A stretch of 64,000 bases of DNA from Mycobacterium sp. 852002-51971_SCH5477799-a. GTDB lineage: Bacteria > Actinomycetota > Actinomycetes > Mycobacteriales > Mycobacteriaceae. Below, piece by piece: positions 1 through 6,840 of the stretch. The stretch spans positions 50,597 to 114,596 of the forward strand of contig NZ_LZIF01000005.1 of NCBI RefSeq assembly GCF_001667145.1. The letters are read 5' to 3'. Both the position numbers and the translations under genes were made by a program. The number at the start of each line of letters is the position of its first letter. Positions within the stretch are counted from its first letter, which is position 1. The notes beneath the pieces were generated by a model. It was not told the origin of the DNA. It saw nothing but the letters and a program-made list of their open reading frames with translations, and searched no databases.

Positions 1-393
1 GCCGTCGGTGACGACGACGCGGCGCGCACCGTCCAATCGCCCATGCCCGCGTATCAGGGTCGCGCCGATCCCGCTCACCCAGTCGGCCTGGCCGCTGTCG
101 TTCCAGTCGCTGACGTAGCGGTTGCGGCGGCCGAACACGGCGTCGCCGTTGAGCGGCCCGGTGACCGCCTCCCGCGCGCCGTCGATTCTGCGGGCGTCGG
201 AAAGCGCAATCACGGGGCGCAGCAATGCTTTACTGGGCACGCATGCCCAATACGAGCATTCACCGCCGACGAGTTCTCGCTCGACCAGAGCAACACGCAG
301 TCCTGCGGCGCGGGCGCGTTCGGCGGCGTTCTGGCCGATCGGCCCGGCGCCGAGCACCACGACATCGAAGTCTCCTCCGCCAGCTGCTGCCAT
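1..393 (-). CDS. lpdB: Class I pyridine nucleotide-disulfide oxidoreductase, N-terminal part
   Basis: The first 131 codons are present; the gene runs off the left edge. The product opens with an FAD-binding Rossmann segment (VVLGAGPIGQNAAERA, about residues 12-27), followed by the redox-active site GGECSYWACVPSK (about residues 45-57), whose two cysteines are spaced CX4C as in dihydrolipoamide dehydrogenases, mycothione reductase and mercuric reductases. These flavoenzymes pass electrons from NAD(P)H through FAD to the disulfide and a substrate. The ATG is preceded by AAAGGA. Position just before the encapsulin region matches M. tuberculosis lpdB (Rv0794c), so the symbol is a synteny inference. 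The substrate cannot be told because the C-terminal interface domain is missing. Confidence 0.75.
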   Translation of the reverse strand, partial: MAAAGGGDFDVVVLGAGPIGQNAAERARAAGLRVALVERELVGGECSYWACVPSKALLRPVIALSDARRIDGAREAVTGPLNGDAVFGRRNRYVSDWNDSGQADWVSGIGATLIRGHGRLDGARRVVVTDG

Positions 394-443
394 GGTCGAC
401 GATCCTTTCGCTTGGTGGCCACGGCGCGCGCTTTGCGTCTTCA

Positions 444-1133
444 TCAAGACGTGACTAGTTGCTCGGCGAGCCCGCGTAGATCCCTGGTGACGATGTTCGG
501 CTGCGGCAGGCCGTCCACCGGCAGCGGTGCATTGCCGCGCCGGGCGATCAGAGCTCCACTGAACCCGACATTCTGCGCACCGATGGTGTCCCACACGTGC
601 GCGGCCACCATCATGCAATCCGCGGGAGCCACCCCGAACGCCTCGCACGCATATCGATAGACGGCGGGCGAGGGCTTGAAGACGCTCCGGGCATCGACGC
701 TCAATTGGTGTTCGAAAAAACCCGCCAGCCCGGAATGCTGCAGCGCCGTGGGGCCGTCCGGATTGGGCGGGGAGTTGCTCAGGGTCACCAGTCGAAATCC
801 GTTGTCGCGCAGCGTGGCAAGTCCGTCGGCGGCATCGGGGTGCGCCGGCATGGTGAGCAGCGCGGTCTTCAGGCGGTCCAGATCGCCGTCTGTGATGTCC
901 ACCTCGTAGATGTTGCCCAGCATGCGCAGCACCCCCTGGGCAAGAACCGGAAAAGTCACGTAGTTGTCGGCCAGCGTGATGGACATCGAGTACATGACCA
1001 GCTGCGCGAACCATTCGCGCAGCATCCGTTCGTCGCCGAACAACTCACCGAAAAGCGGTGCTAGGGACTCGATGTCGAGCAAGGTCTCGTTGACGTCGAA
1101 GACGAGGACGGACGGGGAGGGCGTTGTTGCCAT
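444..1133 (-). CDS. Haloacid dehalogenase type II-like hydrolase (HAD superfamily)
   Basis: A 229-residue protein with the HAD motif I DVNETLLD near the N terminus (nucleophile Asp plus the DxNxT variant typical of L-2-haloacid dehalogenases), motif II LVTLSNSP in the middle and the lysine of FKPSPAVYRYAC as motif III. Motif IV is represented by MMVAAHVWDTIGAQ near the C terminus; in this subfamily the VAAHxxD segment replaces the classical DD pair. It probably hydrolyses a 2-haloacid or related small acid in the cytosol. The start at MATTPSPSVLVFD was preferred over a longer in-frame start because the extra 32 residues look non-homologous and run into the next gene. It lies directly after the TMEM175-like gene with a 2-base gap, suggesting cotranscription. 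Confidence 0.8.
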   Translation of the reverse strand: MATTPSPSVLVFDVNETLLDIESLAPLFGELFGDERMLREWFAQLVMYSMSITLADNYVTFPVLAQGVLRMLGNIYEVDITDGDLDRLKTALLTMPAHPDAADGLATLRDNGFRLVTLSNSPPNPDGPTALQHSGLAGFFEHQLSVDARSVFKPSPAVYRYACEAFGVAPADCMMVAAHVWDTIGAQNVGFSGALIARRGNAPLPVDGLPQPNIVTRDLRGLAEQLVTS

Positions 1134-1135
1134 GG

Positions 1136-1729
1136 CTAGGGCTGCACATCCTTGCGTTGGGGAATATCCGGTCGGAGATACCCCACGAGGCACAACACAA
1201 TCAGCAACATCGCCGCCACCGGCCACCACAAGGCGACCAGCGCCGCCGTCACGAACACCCCGAGCGTGATAAATGATCTCATCTGCAGCATGCGCCGCAT
1301 CCGCGCCGAAACGTCATGCTGCGAGGGCCGATCGATCGCTTCCCAACACAGCGCCAGGTAGGTGATGTTGACCAGCACGAAGACCGCGGCGTACAAGGAC
1401 ACCGGTGCCGCGGCCAACCTGCTGTCGGCGATCCACTCGGTGGTGAACGGGATCAGCGACACCGAAAACAGGTGCGCGAAATTCGACCACACCAACCGCG
1501 ACGTCGCGACCTGCGCGTAATTGAACAGGTGATGATGGTTGACCCAGACGATCGCGATGAACAGGTAACTGACCACATAGCTCAGCCCGACGGGCCACAG
1601 CGGAAGCAGAGCTCGGAAACCGTGCTCGGTCGGCGGTCTGAGCTCTAACACCAGAATGGTGATGAGCACGGCGAAGACGCCGTCGGAGAACCCGCGCACC
1701 CGTTCAGGAGTGGTGTCTCCTTCCGCCAC
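1136..1729 (-). CDS. TMEM175 (DUF1211) family potassium-channel-like membrane protein
   Basis: A 197-residue integral membrane protein. Near the N terminus is RVRGFSDGVFAVLITILVLEL, the RxxxFSDG(V/I)FA signature of the TMEM175 family, whose members form potassium-conducting channels with six transmembrane helices. About five to six hydrophobic helices are visible. The GTG start is chosen because GGGAGG sits six bases upstream; longer in-frame starts lack a ribosome binding site and overlap the preceding gene more deeply. With this start the gene overlaps the 3' end of the VOC gene by 26 bases, implying translational coupling. Channel function is known for the family, not shown here. Confidence 0.8.
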   Translation of the reverse strand: MAEGDTTPERVRGFSDGVFAVLITILVLELRPPTEHGFRALLPLWPVGLSYVVSYLFIAIVWVNHHHLFNYAQVATSRLVWSNFAHLFSVSLIPFTTEWIADSRLAAAPVSLYAAVFVLVNITYLALCWEAIDRPSQHDVSARMRRMLQMRSFITLGVFVTAALVALWWPVAAMLLIVLCLVGYLRPDIPQRKDVQP

Positions 1730-2198
1730 CGCTACCTCCCATCTGCCGCGATGCGCCTGAGCCATTTTCAGGCGGCTTATGGTTCCGCTCCTGCACCACC
1801 CAAGCATTGCCGTCAGGATCGCGGAAGTCGGCAAAGCTCGCGTACTCACCGCGATCCGGATCGGTTCCTGGGAGGAACTTGCCGCTCCACCCGCCGTCGG
1901 TGTCCTTGTGGCGTATCTCGCTGACGGTTATGCCGCGACCGGTCAGCTCGGCGCGACAGGCCTCGATGTCGGAGACCACCAGGTATAGGCCCCGCACCGA
2001 GCCGCTCGGCGCATCGGTCAGGCCCACACCGAACTGGATCGAGGTGCCCGAGCCCTCTGGCGTCAACTGGATGACCCGGAACTCGGGGGTGGGGGCGTAA
2101 TCGACGTCGAGGTTGAAGCCAGCCTGATCACGGTAGAACCGGAGCGAGCGATCGGGATCCGCCACGGGCAGGATGACAACTTCGACGGACGCCCTCAT
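1704..2198 (-). CDS. VOC (glyoxalase/bleomycin resistance) family protein
   Basis: A 164-residue protein with the paired beta-alpha-beta-beta-beta modules of the vicinal oxygen chelate fold: VEVVILPVADPDRSLRFYRD opens the first module and GLYLVVSDIEACRAELTGRG the second, ending in FADFRDPDGNAWVVQER. That last segment is the usual metal or substrate-binding strand of glyoxalase-like proteins. The C-terminal 25 residues are low-complexity, rich in Gly, Ser and Arg, and overlap the start of the TMEM175-like gene. The ATG overlaps the stop of the upstream DUF427 gene by four bases (ATGA), so these genes are translationally coupled. Substrate unknown; small-molecule detoxification fits the neighbourhood. 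Confidence 0.8.
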   Translation of the reverse strand: MRASVEVVILPVADPDRSLRFYRDQAGFNLDVDYAPTPEFRVIQLTPEGSGTSIQFGVGLTDAPSGSVRGLYLVVSDIEACRAELTGRGITVSEIRHKDTDGGWSGKFLPGTDPDRGEYASFADFRDPDGNAWVVQERNHKPPENGSGASRQMGGSGGGRRHHS

Positions 2199-3070
2199 GA
2201 GGCGCTCCGGCTCTGCCCTAACACCTCTTCTGTGTCGAGCCCGCGGTCGACTCCGTGTGGAATGACAGTCTGGCCGGGCTCGAGCTGAAGTTGCTTGCCG
2301 TCAAGGCTCACATCGATTTTGTCGGGTTCGAAGGACACCAGATTGCGGACCCGTGCGACCTCCGTCCAAGCGTCGACGTAAGACCAGGCCGCGCGCTGGT
2401 GGCTGCCGATGTCATAGTAGGAGCAGATTCCCTTGTATGGGCAAAACGTCTGGATATCAATGAGTTTGAGCACCGACTCGTCGATATCTTCGCGCGGCAC
2501 GTACCATCTGGGCGCAAAGCCGGACTCATACAGCGCCAACGGGCGATGGGTGTCGGCGATTACCTGGTCGCCGTCCCGGACGACGAGATACCGTGCGGTA
2601 GAACGAATATCGATGCGATGGTAGGCGTCGGCGGCGTGCCCGACGATCCGTTCCTCTTCTTCGTAGAAGGCGTCCATGGCACGCCAGGCAAACGCGACCC
2701 GGCCACCAAGCACCGTCGCATGGGCGGGTAAGCCAGTGTGTTCCCAGGCGCTGTGGTTGTTCTCGCGTCCCGATGCCTTGACGGTGAACCACTGGGTGGC
2801 CCCGAGGTCGCGGTGCTGCGTCACCCGGTCCTCGGCGAGCAACGTTCCCTCTTCAATATCACCGCGGGGGAAATAGGCGACCGGGTAGCGGCCCGGTTCG
2901 TGTAAGAGAATCACGTTGCCGCTGTCGGCGATCCACCGATCCGCGAAGCGCACCCGCATCCGGCGACGCAGCGGTTCGGCGAACAGCAACCGCGGTGGCA
3001 TCGGCTGTTCGGTGAGGAAATGTCCGAGCGATCCCGTCGCCAGCGGGCCTTGCTGCCATGCCAAACCCAT
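2195..3070 (-). CDS. DUF427 domain protein
   Basis: A 291-residue protein with two related halves. Each contains the DUF427 pattern of a short beta-rich unit, with RVRFADRWIADSGNVILLHEPGRYPVAYFPRGDI in the first half (here cited as residues about 38-72) and a matching unit around RSTARYLVVRDGDQ and YYVPRED-like sequence in the second. The second half ends with CPYKGICSYYD, a conserved DUF427 element. These proteins are small beta-tents of unknown biochemical role that often sit beside redox and stress genes in mycobacteria. The gene is first in a coupled chain with the VOC and TMEM175-like genes. Confidence 0.75.
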   Translation of the reverse strand: MGLAWQQGPLATGSLGHFLTEQPMPPRLLFAEPLRRRMRVRFADRWIADSGNVILLHEPGRYPVAYFPRGDIEEGTLLAEDRVTQHRDLGATQWFTVKASGRENNHSAWEHTGLPAHATVLGGRVAFAWRAMDAFYEEEERIVGHAADAYHRIDIRSTARYLVVRDGDQVIADTHRPLALYESGFAPRWYVPREDIDESVLKLIDIQTFCPYKGICSYYDIGSHQRAAWSYVDAWTEVARVRNLVSFEPDKIDVSLDGKQLQLEPGQTVIPHGVDRGLDTEEVLGQSRSAS

Positions 3071-3125
3071 GGGGAGCCCGTCCTTTCCTGTAATTCGTTC
3101 GCGCAGTGGTGTTTAGGGCCCGGCA

Positions 3126-4172
3126 TCAGTCCATGACGACGACGAGCTTTCCTGCGGCTTCACCCGCCTCAGCGACACGGTGAGCTTCGCGGATGTCGTC
3201 GAAGGAGAAGACCCGCGCCGGTGTCGCGTGGAGCTTGCCGTCGGCGATCTGCCGGGCGATTTCGCCAAAAGGCACATCCGATACCGGGAATCCGGGATTG
3301 CCGAACACGGGGCTGGCAAAGAAGCTGAAGTTCACTCCGCTGGCCATTCGCGCGAGTGGGTTGAAGTCGCCGATGGGTGCCAGGCCCCCCAGCCATCCGG
3401 CGAGGCAGGCAGTGCCACCGCGGCGCAGCATGTCCAGGGAGTCGAGGATGGTGCTGTTACCGACAAGGTCGAGGACGGCGTCGATGCGGTTGGCCTCCGC
3501 GATGTGGGCGGCAAGGTCGCCGCGCTCCACCTCGACACGGGTCGCGCCCAGTTCTTTTAGCATGCCGAAGCGTTCACGGCTGCGGGCCGTGGCAACGACA
3601 TTGGCGCCGGTGATCACCGCCATCTTCAGTGCCGCCTGACCCAATGCCGACGTCGCGCCGCGGATCACCAACGTTTGTCCCGCGGTCAAATTCAGGTTGC
3701 GGTACAGGCACGTCCACGCCGTCGCATAGGTTTCCGGCAGCGCCGCCAGCTGCGACCACGGCAGGTCGGATTCGATGGGCGCGACATTGGCCGCGCGGAC
3801 GCGGGTGTATTCGGCGTAGCTCCCGTTGATGGTGCGCCCAAGACCGCCCATCAGCGCCGCGACCTTGGCCCCGACCGGGAACTCGCCGCCCGGGCACGAG
3901 TCGACGATGCCCACACATTCGATCCCGCTGACCTCGGCCGCCTCCGCCCATTCCCCGCGACGCATGTGGATCTCGGCGTGATTGATGCCGAAACCCTTGA
4001 CCGCAATTACGACTTCGCCGTCTTTGGGCAGCGGCTTGGGGATGTCAGTGTAGACCAGGCTGTCCAGACCGCCGAACTTCTCCAAGACGATCGCCCGCAT
4101 GGTTGGCCCACCGGATTGCTCGCGTACGACCGCCGGCGCGGTTGGCAACTGAGGTGACTCGATTGTGGACAT
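3126..4172 (-). CDS. Zinc-binding dehydrogenase / quinone oxidoreductase (MDR superfamily)
   Basis: A 348-residue medium-chain dehydrogenase/reductase. The N-terminal GroES-like domain carries GFGINHAEIHMRRGEW (the quinone oxidoreductase signature region), and the Rossmann domain contains LVIRGATSALGQAALKMA followed by a second strand ending in ATARSRERFGMLKELGATRV. Catalytic zinc ligands are absent, as in the NADPH-dependent quinone reductase branch. Likely role: NADPH-dependent reduction of quinones or enones. The start MSTIES is chosen because AAAGAGG lies about six bases upstream. A perfect 10-bp inverted repeat with an eight-base spacer lies 55 bases upstream of this start, directly downstream of two tetR genes, so control by one of those regulators is likely. 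Confidence 0.85.
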   Translation of the reverse strand: MSTIESPQLPTAPAVVREQSGGPTMRAIVLEKFGGLDSLVYTDIPKPLPKDGEVVIAVKGFGINHAEIHMRRGEWAEAAEVSGIECVGIVDSCPGGEFPVGAKVAALMGGLGRTINGSYAEYTRVRAANVAPIESDLPWSQLAALPETYATAWTCLYRNLNLTAGQTLVIRGATSALGQAALKMAVITGANVVATARSRERFGMLKELGATRVEVERGDLAAHIAEANRIDAVLDLVGNSTILDSLDMLRRGGTACLAGWLGGLAPIGDFNPLARMASGVNFSFFASPVFGNPGFPVSDVPFGEIARQIADGKLHATPARVFSFDDIREAHRVAEAGEAAGKLVVVMD

Positions 4173-4226
4173 CGATGCCTCTTTCATAACCGTTGGCGGG
4201 CGACGACGCCGGCCGGCGCGGCCGCG

Positions 4227-4254
4227 TAATAATGGGCCAACTGACCCATTATTA
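4227..4254. promoter_or_regulatory. Probable TetR operator, best copy of a TGGG-N8-CCCA site
   Basis: Arms TAATAATGGG and CCCATTATTA are perfectly complementary around an eight-base spacer. The site lies in the 122-base gap between a tetR gene and the quinone oxidoreductase gene. The same TGGG-N8-CCCA core with the same spacing occurs at 5712, 6693 and 6783. Assignment to a TetR protein is inference from adjacency and symmetry. Confidence 0.7.
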
Positions 4255-4294
4255 TGGGCGACCAGATCCACCATGTCCAGCCAAAGGTCACTAC

Positions 4295-4963
4295 TCAGGC
4301 TTTGCGGTGACCGCCAGACGACGCGGATCGACCCTTAGGCGGGGGCTGGGCCGCGAAGGAGCGCACGTAGTCGACGGCGGCATTGACGGCGGCCCGCAAC
4401 GGTTGCGGATCGCCGGTGACGTGGGTGAGCATCGCGCCGCCCTGATGTGCGGTGACCAGCGATACGGCCAGATGCCGCGGGTCGGCGTCGGGGCGCAGGT
4501 CGCCGCGATCGCACATCGACTCGAGGCCGGCCCGAAACAACTCAATCCATTGGTCGTACCCCGCGGCGAGGTCGTCGTGTATTTCGCGGTCGGCCTCGAT
4601 CAGCTCACCGGCCAAGGACCCATAGACACAACCTCCGATCCGGTACACGCTGTCGATGTCGGACACGCAAGCATCGGCCCATGCCTGCAGCGCTTCGAAG
4701 CTGTCGAGTTCGGCGAATTGCGGCCGAGTGTGGAAGGCCTGCACATCATTACGGCGCGCCTCGACGACGTGCCGGGTCAGATCGCGCTTGTCGGTGAAGT
4801 AATGCGAGATCTGGGATCCGCCTACCCCGGCCGTGCGCCGCACCTGGTCGACACTCGTGTTGGCGACGCCACGCTCGAACATCAGCCGGGCGGCCACCTC
4901 GATGATCCGCGCGCGCGTAGCCAGTCCCTTGCGGGTGAACCGCGATGCGGGCCGTTCGGTCAC
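4295..4963 (-). CDS. TetR family transcriptional regulator
   Basis: A 222-residue regulator. Residues about 12-60 form the TetR helix-turn-helix (ATRARIIEVAARLMFERG, then TSVDQVRRTAGVGGSQISHYF with the conserved HYF). The C-terminal ligand domain contains QWIELFRAGLESM and LVTAHQGGAML, both shared with the next upstream TetR, so the two are paralogues. It starts with GTG, 19 bases after the stop of that paralogue, and is probably cotranscribed with it. It lies between inverted-repeat sites at 4227 and 5712 and likely represses itself and the surrounding redox genes. The inducer is unknown; a reactive small organic substrate of the neighbouring enzymes is plausible. Confidence 0.85.
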   Translation of the reverse strand: MTERPASRFTRKGLATRARIIEVAARLMFERGVANTSVDQVRRTAGVGGSQISHYFTDKRDLTRHVVEARRNDVQAFHTRPQFAELDSFEALQAWADACVSDIDSVYRIGGCVYGSLAGELIEADREIHDDLAAGYDQWIELFRAGLESMCDRGDLRPDADPRHLAVSLVTAHQGGAMLTHVTGDPQPLRAAVNAAVDYVRSFAAQPPPKGRSASSGGHRKA

Positions 4964-4982
4964 GTCGTCACCTCTGACAGCC

Positions 4983-5678
4983 TCAGCTTGCTCGTCGCGC
5001 CGGACGGCGCCCCCGCGACCGGCGCGGTGGACGGGGCACTCGTTCGGCGCTGTCGGTGGCGAACAGGCGCAGGTAGTTCACCGCGAAGCGGATCGCATCG
5101 GCGTGCGGCCACTCCTCTTGATAGGTGAACGTCAGCACGCCACCTCCCTGGTGCGCGGCGACGATCACCATGGCGAGCCGGCGCGGATCGGCATCGCGAA
5201 CCAGCAGCCCGTCATCCTTCATTCGCTGAATTGCCTGCTCTAACAACTCGATCCACTGCAGGTAGCCTGCGGCTAGCGCGTCGCGCGTGGCGTCGTCGGT
5301 CTTCGCCAGCTGGGCGGTGAGTGCGTGATAGGTGGGGGTCCCGAAATAGCCGATGCGGCGCAGGTAGCGCATGTTGAGGTCGATCCACCGCTCGAAGTCG
5401 TCGAGCGAACCCAGGTCCCGAAGCGTGGGCTGGCGGTGAAAGTCCAAGACCACGCCGATCTGGCGCCGGATCACCGCGCGTATCAGCGCCGCCTTGTCGG
5501 CGAAATAGTGCGCAAGCTGTGAGCCGCTGACCGACGCCGCGCGGCGCACGTTGTCCATGTTCGACGCGGACAGACCCTCGGTGACGATCAGCTGGGCCGC
5601 CGCCTGCACGATCCGGTCGCGGGTGGCGCGCCCCTTGGCGGTCAACCGTTGTTCGTCGTGAACATCGGGATGGGCCAT
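4983..5678 (-). CDS. TetR family transcriptional regulator, paralogue of its neighbour
   Basis: A 231-residue regulator with an N-terminal helix-turn-helix (ATRDRIVQAAAQLIVTEG and NVRRAASVSGSQLAHYFADK) and a ligand domain with QWIELLEQAIQRM and VIVAAHQGGGVLTF that aligns throughout with the downstream TetR. The C terminus is a short arginine/proline-rich tail. Its ATG lies 34 bases from a TGGG-N8-CCCA site at 5712 and close to a perfect GGGAGC/GCTCCC palindrome at 5695-5706, so it is probably autoregulated. Tandem paralogous TetR genes raise the possibility of a heterodimer or of two inducers acting on one operator type. Confidence 0.85.
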   Translation of the reverse strand: MAHPDVHDEQRLTAKGRATRDRIVQAAAQLIVTEGLSASNMDNVRRAASVSGSQLAHYFADKAALIRAVIRRQIGVVLDFHRQPTLRDLGSLDDFERWIDLNMRYLRRIGYFGTPTYHALTAQLAKTDDATRDALAAGYLQWIELLEQAIQRMKDDGLLVRDADPRRLAMVIVAAHQGGGVLTFTYQEEWPHADAIRFAVNYLRLFATDSAERVPRPPRRSRGRRPARRAS

Positions 5679-5711
5679 CGCGTCAGGCTAACCCGGGAGC
5701 GCTCCCATTTT

Positions 5712-5727
5712 TGGGATCTCCAGCCCA
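5712..5727. promoter_or_regulatory. TGGG-N8-CCCA operator copy upstream of the tetR pair
   Basis: TGGG and CCCA separated by eight bases, centred about 40 bases upstream of the first tetR start. A second palindrome, GGGAGC/GCTCCC, sits at 5695-5706 between this site and the start codon. Role inferred from spacing identical to the other three copies. Confidence 0.55.
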
Positions 5728-5736
5728 TACATCAGG

Positions 5737-6606
5737 TCAGGCCGTGACTCGCTTGGCGAGAAAGCCACGGATGAGCTGGGCGACGGCGTCGCACGCGGAC
5801 TCCAAGAGGAAGTGGCCACCGTCGAGCAGGTGGATCTCGGCGTCCGGGAGGTCGTCGGCGAACGCCTCGGCGCCGGCAGGCCCGAAGATCTCGTCGCCAC
5901 GGCCCCACACCGCGAGCAGCGGCACCCGGCTGGCTCGGAAGTACTCGTGCAGGCGCGGATACAGGGGAGCGTTGGTGGCGTAATCGCGAAAGAGCTTGAG
6001 CTGCACCAGATCGTTGCCGGGCCGGGCGAGCAGCGCGTAGTCGTGATGCCAGGAGTCGGGATCGACCAGTGTCTCGTCGGCCACGCCGGTGACGTACTGC
6101 CAGCGGGTGGCATCGAGCGTGAGAAACTGGCGCACCGGCGCCTCGGTGGCCGGCGTCTGTTCCTGTTGGTACGCCTGCACGACCTTCCAGAAGCTCTCGA
6201 CGAATCCCGCGTCATAGCCATTGCCGTTCTGGCTGATGATCGCGGTAATGGCGGCCGGGTCGCGCAGCGCGAGCCGCCAGCCGATCGGTGCGCCGTAGTC
6301 CTGGACGTACATGGCGTACCGGTCGACGCCCAGGGTTCCCAGCAGACCCGCCGTGAGGCCCGTCAGCGCGTCGAAGGTGTAGTCGAACTCGTCGACCGAT
6401 GGGGCGTCGGACAGCCCGAAGCCGAGGTGATCCGGCGCGATGGCATGGTATTTGTCGGCCAGGGCCGGGATCAGGTGGCGGAACATGTACGAGCTGGTGG
6501 GAAACCCGTGCAGGAGTACCACCGCGGGAGCGGCGGGGTCCCCGGCCTCCCGGTAGAAGATCCGATGGCCGTCGACGGTGGCGTATCGATGATGAACCGC
6601 AGGCAT
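5737..6606 (-). CDS. Alpha/beta hydrolase, haloalkane dehalogenase / epoxide hydrolase-like
   Basis: A 289-residue alpha/beta hydrolase. HGFPTSSYMFRHL supplies the oxyanion HG motif, YVQDYGAPIGWR the nucleophile elbow with aspartate in place of serine, WGRGDEIFG the acid-bearing strand, and GGHFLLE the catalytic histidine. Aspartate as nucleophile points to haloalkane dehalogenase, epoxide hydrolase or fluoroacetate dehalogenase chemistry rather than esterase activity. AGGAGGA precedes the ATG. The gene is divergent from the MOSC-reductase fusion; the shared 235-base intergenic region holds two TGGG-N8-CCCA sites, so both are probably controlled by the adjacent TetR pair. Substrate unknown, but a halogenated compound would fit the nearby haloacid dehalogenase. 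Confidence 0.8.
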   Translation of the reverse strand: MPAVHHRYATVDGHRIFYREAGDPAAPAVVLLHGFPTSSYMFRHLIPALADKYHAIAPDHLGFGLSDAPSVDEFDYTFDALTGLTAGLLGTLGVDRYAMYVQDYGAPIGWRLALRDPAAITAIISQNGNGYDAGFVESFWKVVQAYQQEQTPATEAPVRQFLTLDATRWQYVTGVADETLVDPDSWHHDYALLARPGNDLVQLKLFRDYATNAPLYPRLHEYFRASRVPLLAVWGRGDEIFGPAGAEAFADDLPDAEIHLLDGGHFLLESACDAVAQLIRGFLAKRVTA

Positions 6607-6692
6607 GGCATTCCTCCTGAGTCAATGCATTTCAGCATCGTGCGCCGCGGCGGCGTCCGATGGAGGTGCGCGGAACCCAGAATCCAGATTTA

Positions 6693-6708
6693 TGGGTTGT
6701 ATGACCCA
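6693..6708. promoter_or_regulatory. TGGG-N8-CCCA operator copy, hydrolase side of divergent promoter region
   Basis: TATGGG and CCCAGTA with an eight-base spacer, about 87 bases upstream of the alpha/beta hydrolase start. Same core and spacing as the sites at 4227, 5712 and 6783. Confidence 0.55.
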
Positions 6709-6782
6709 GTATGCACCAAAGGGGCGGGTCGCAACAGCCCGTGAAGCCGATGTATTGCCGTGCGGACCGGCCTGCCATATTC

Positions 6783-6798
6783 TGGGCGAACCATCCCA
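6783..6798. promoter_or_regulatory. TGGG-N8-CCCA operator copy, MOSC-reductase side
   Basis: CTGGG and CCCAG flank an eight-base spacer, 42 bases upstream of the GTG of the MOSC fusion gene. The position would overlap a promoter for that gene. It is 90 bases from its partner site at 6693. Confidence 0.6.
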
Positions 6799-6840
6799 GT
6801 TGGGGCTCGGTACGAATACGAGCCGTTTCGAGGTGACACA

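Noticed and set aside
4193..5128. Rightward 311-codon frame opposite the TetR genes
   Set aside because: Antisense shadow that would also cover the operator palindrome.
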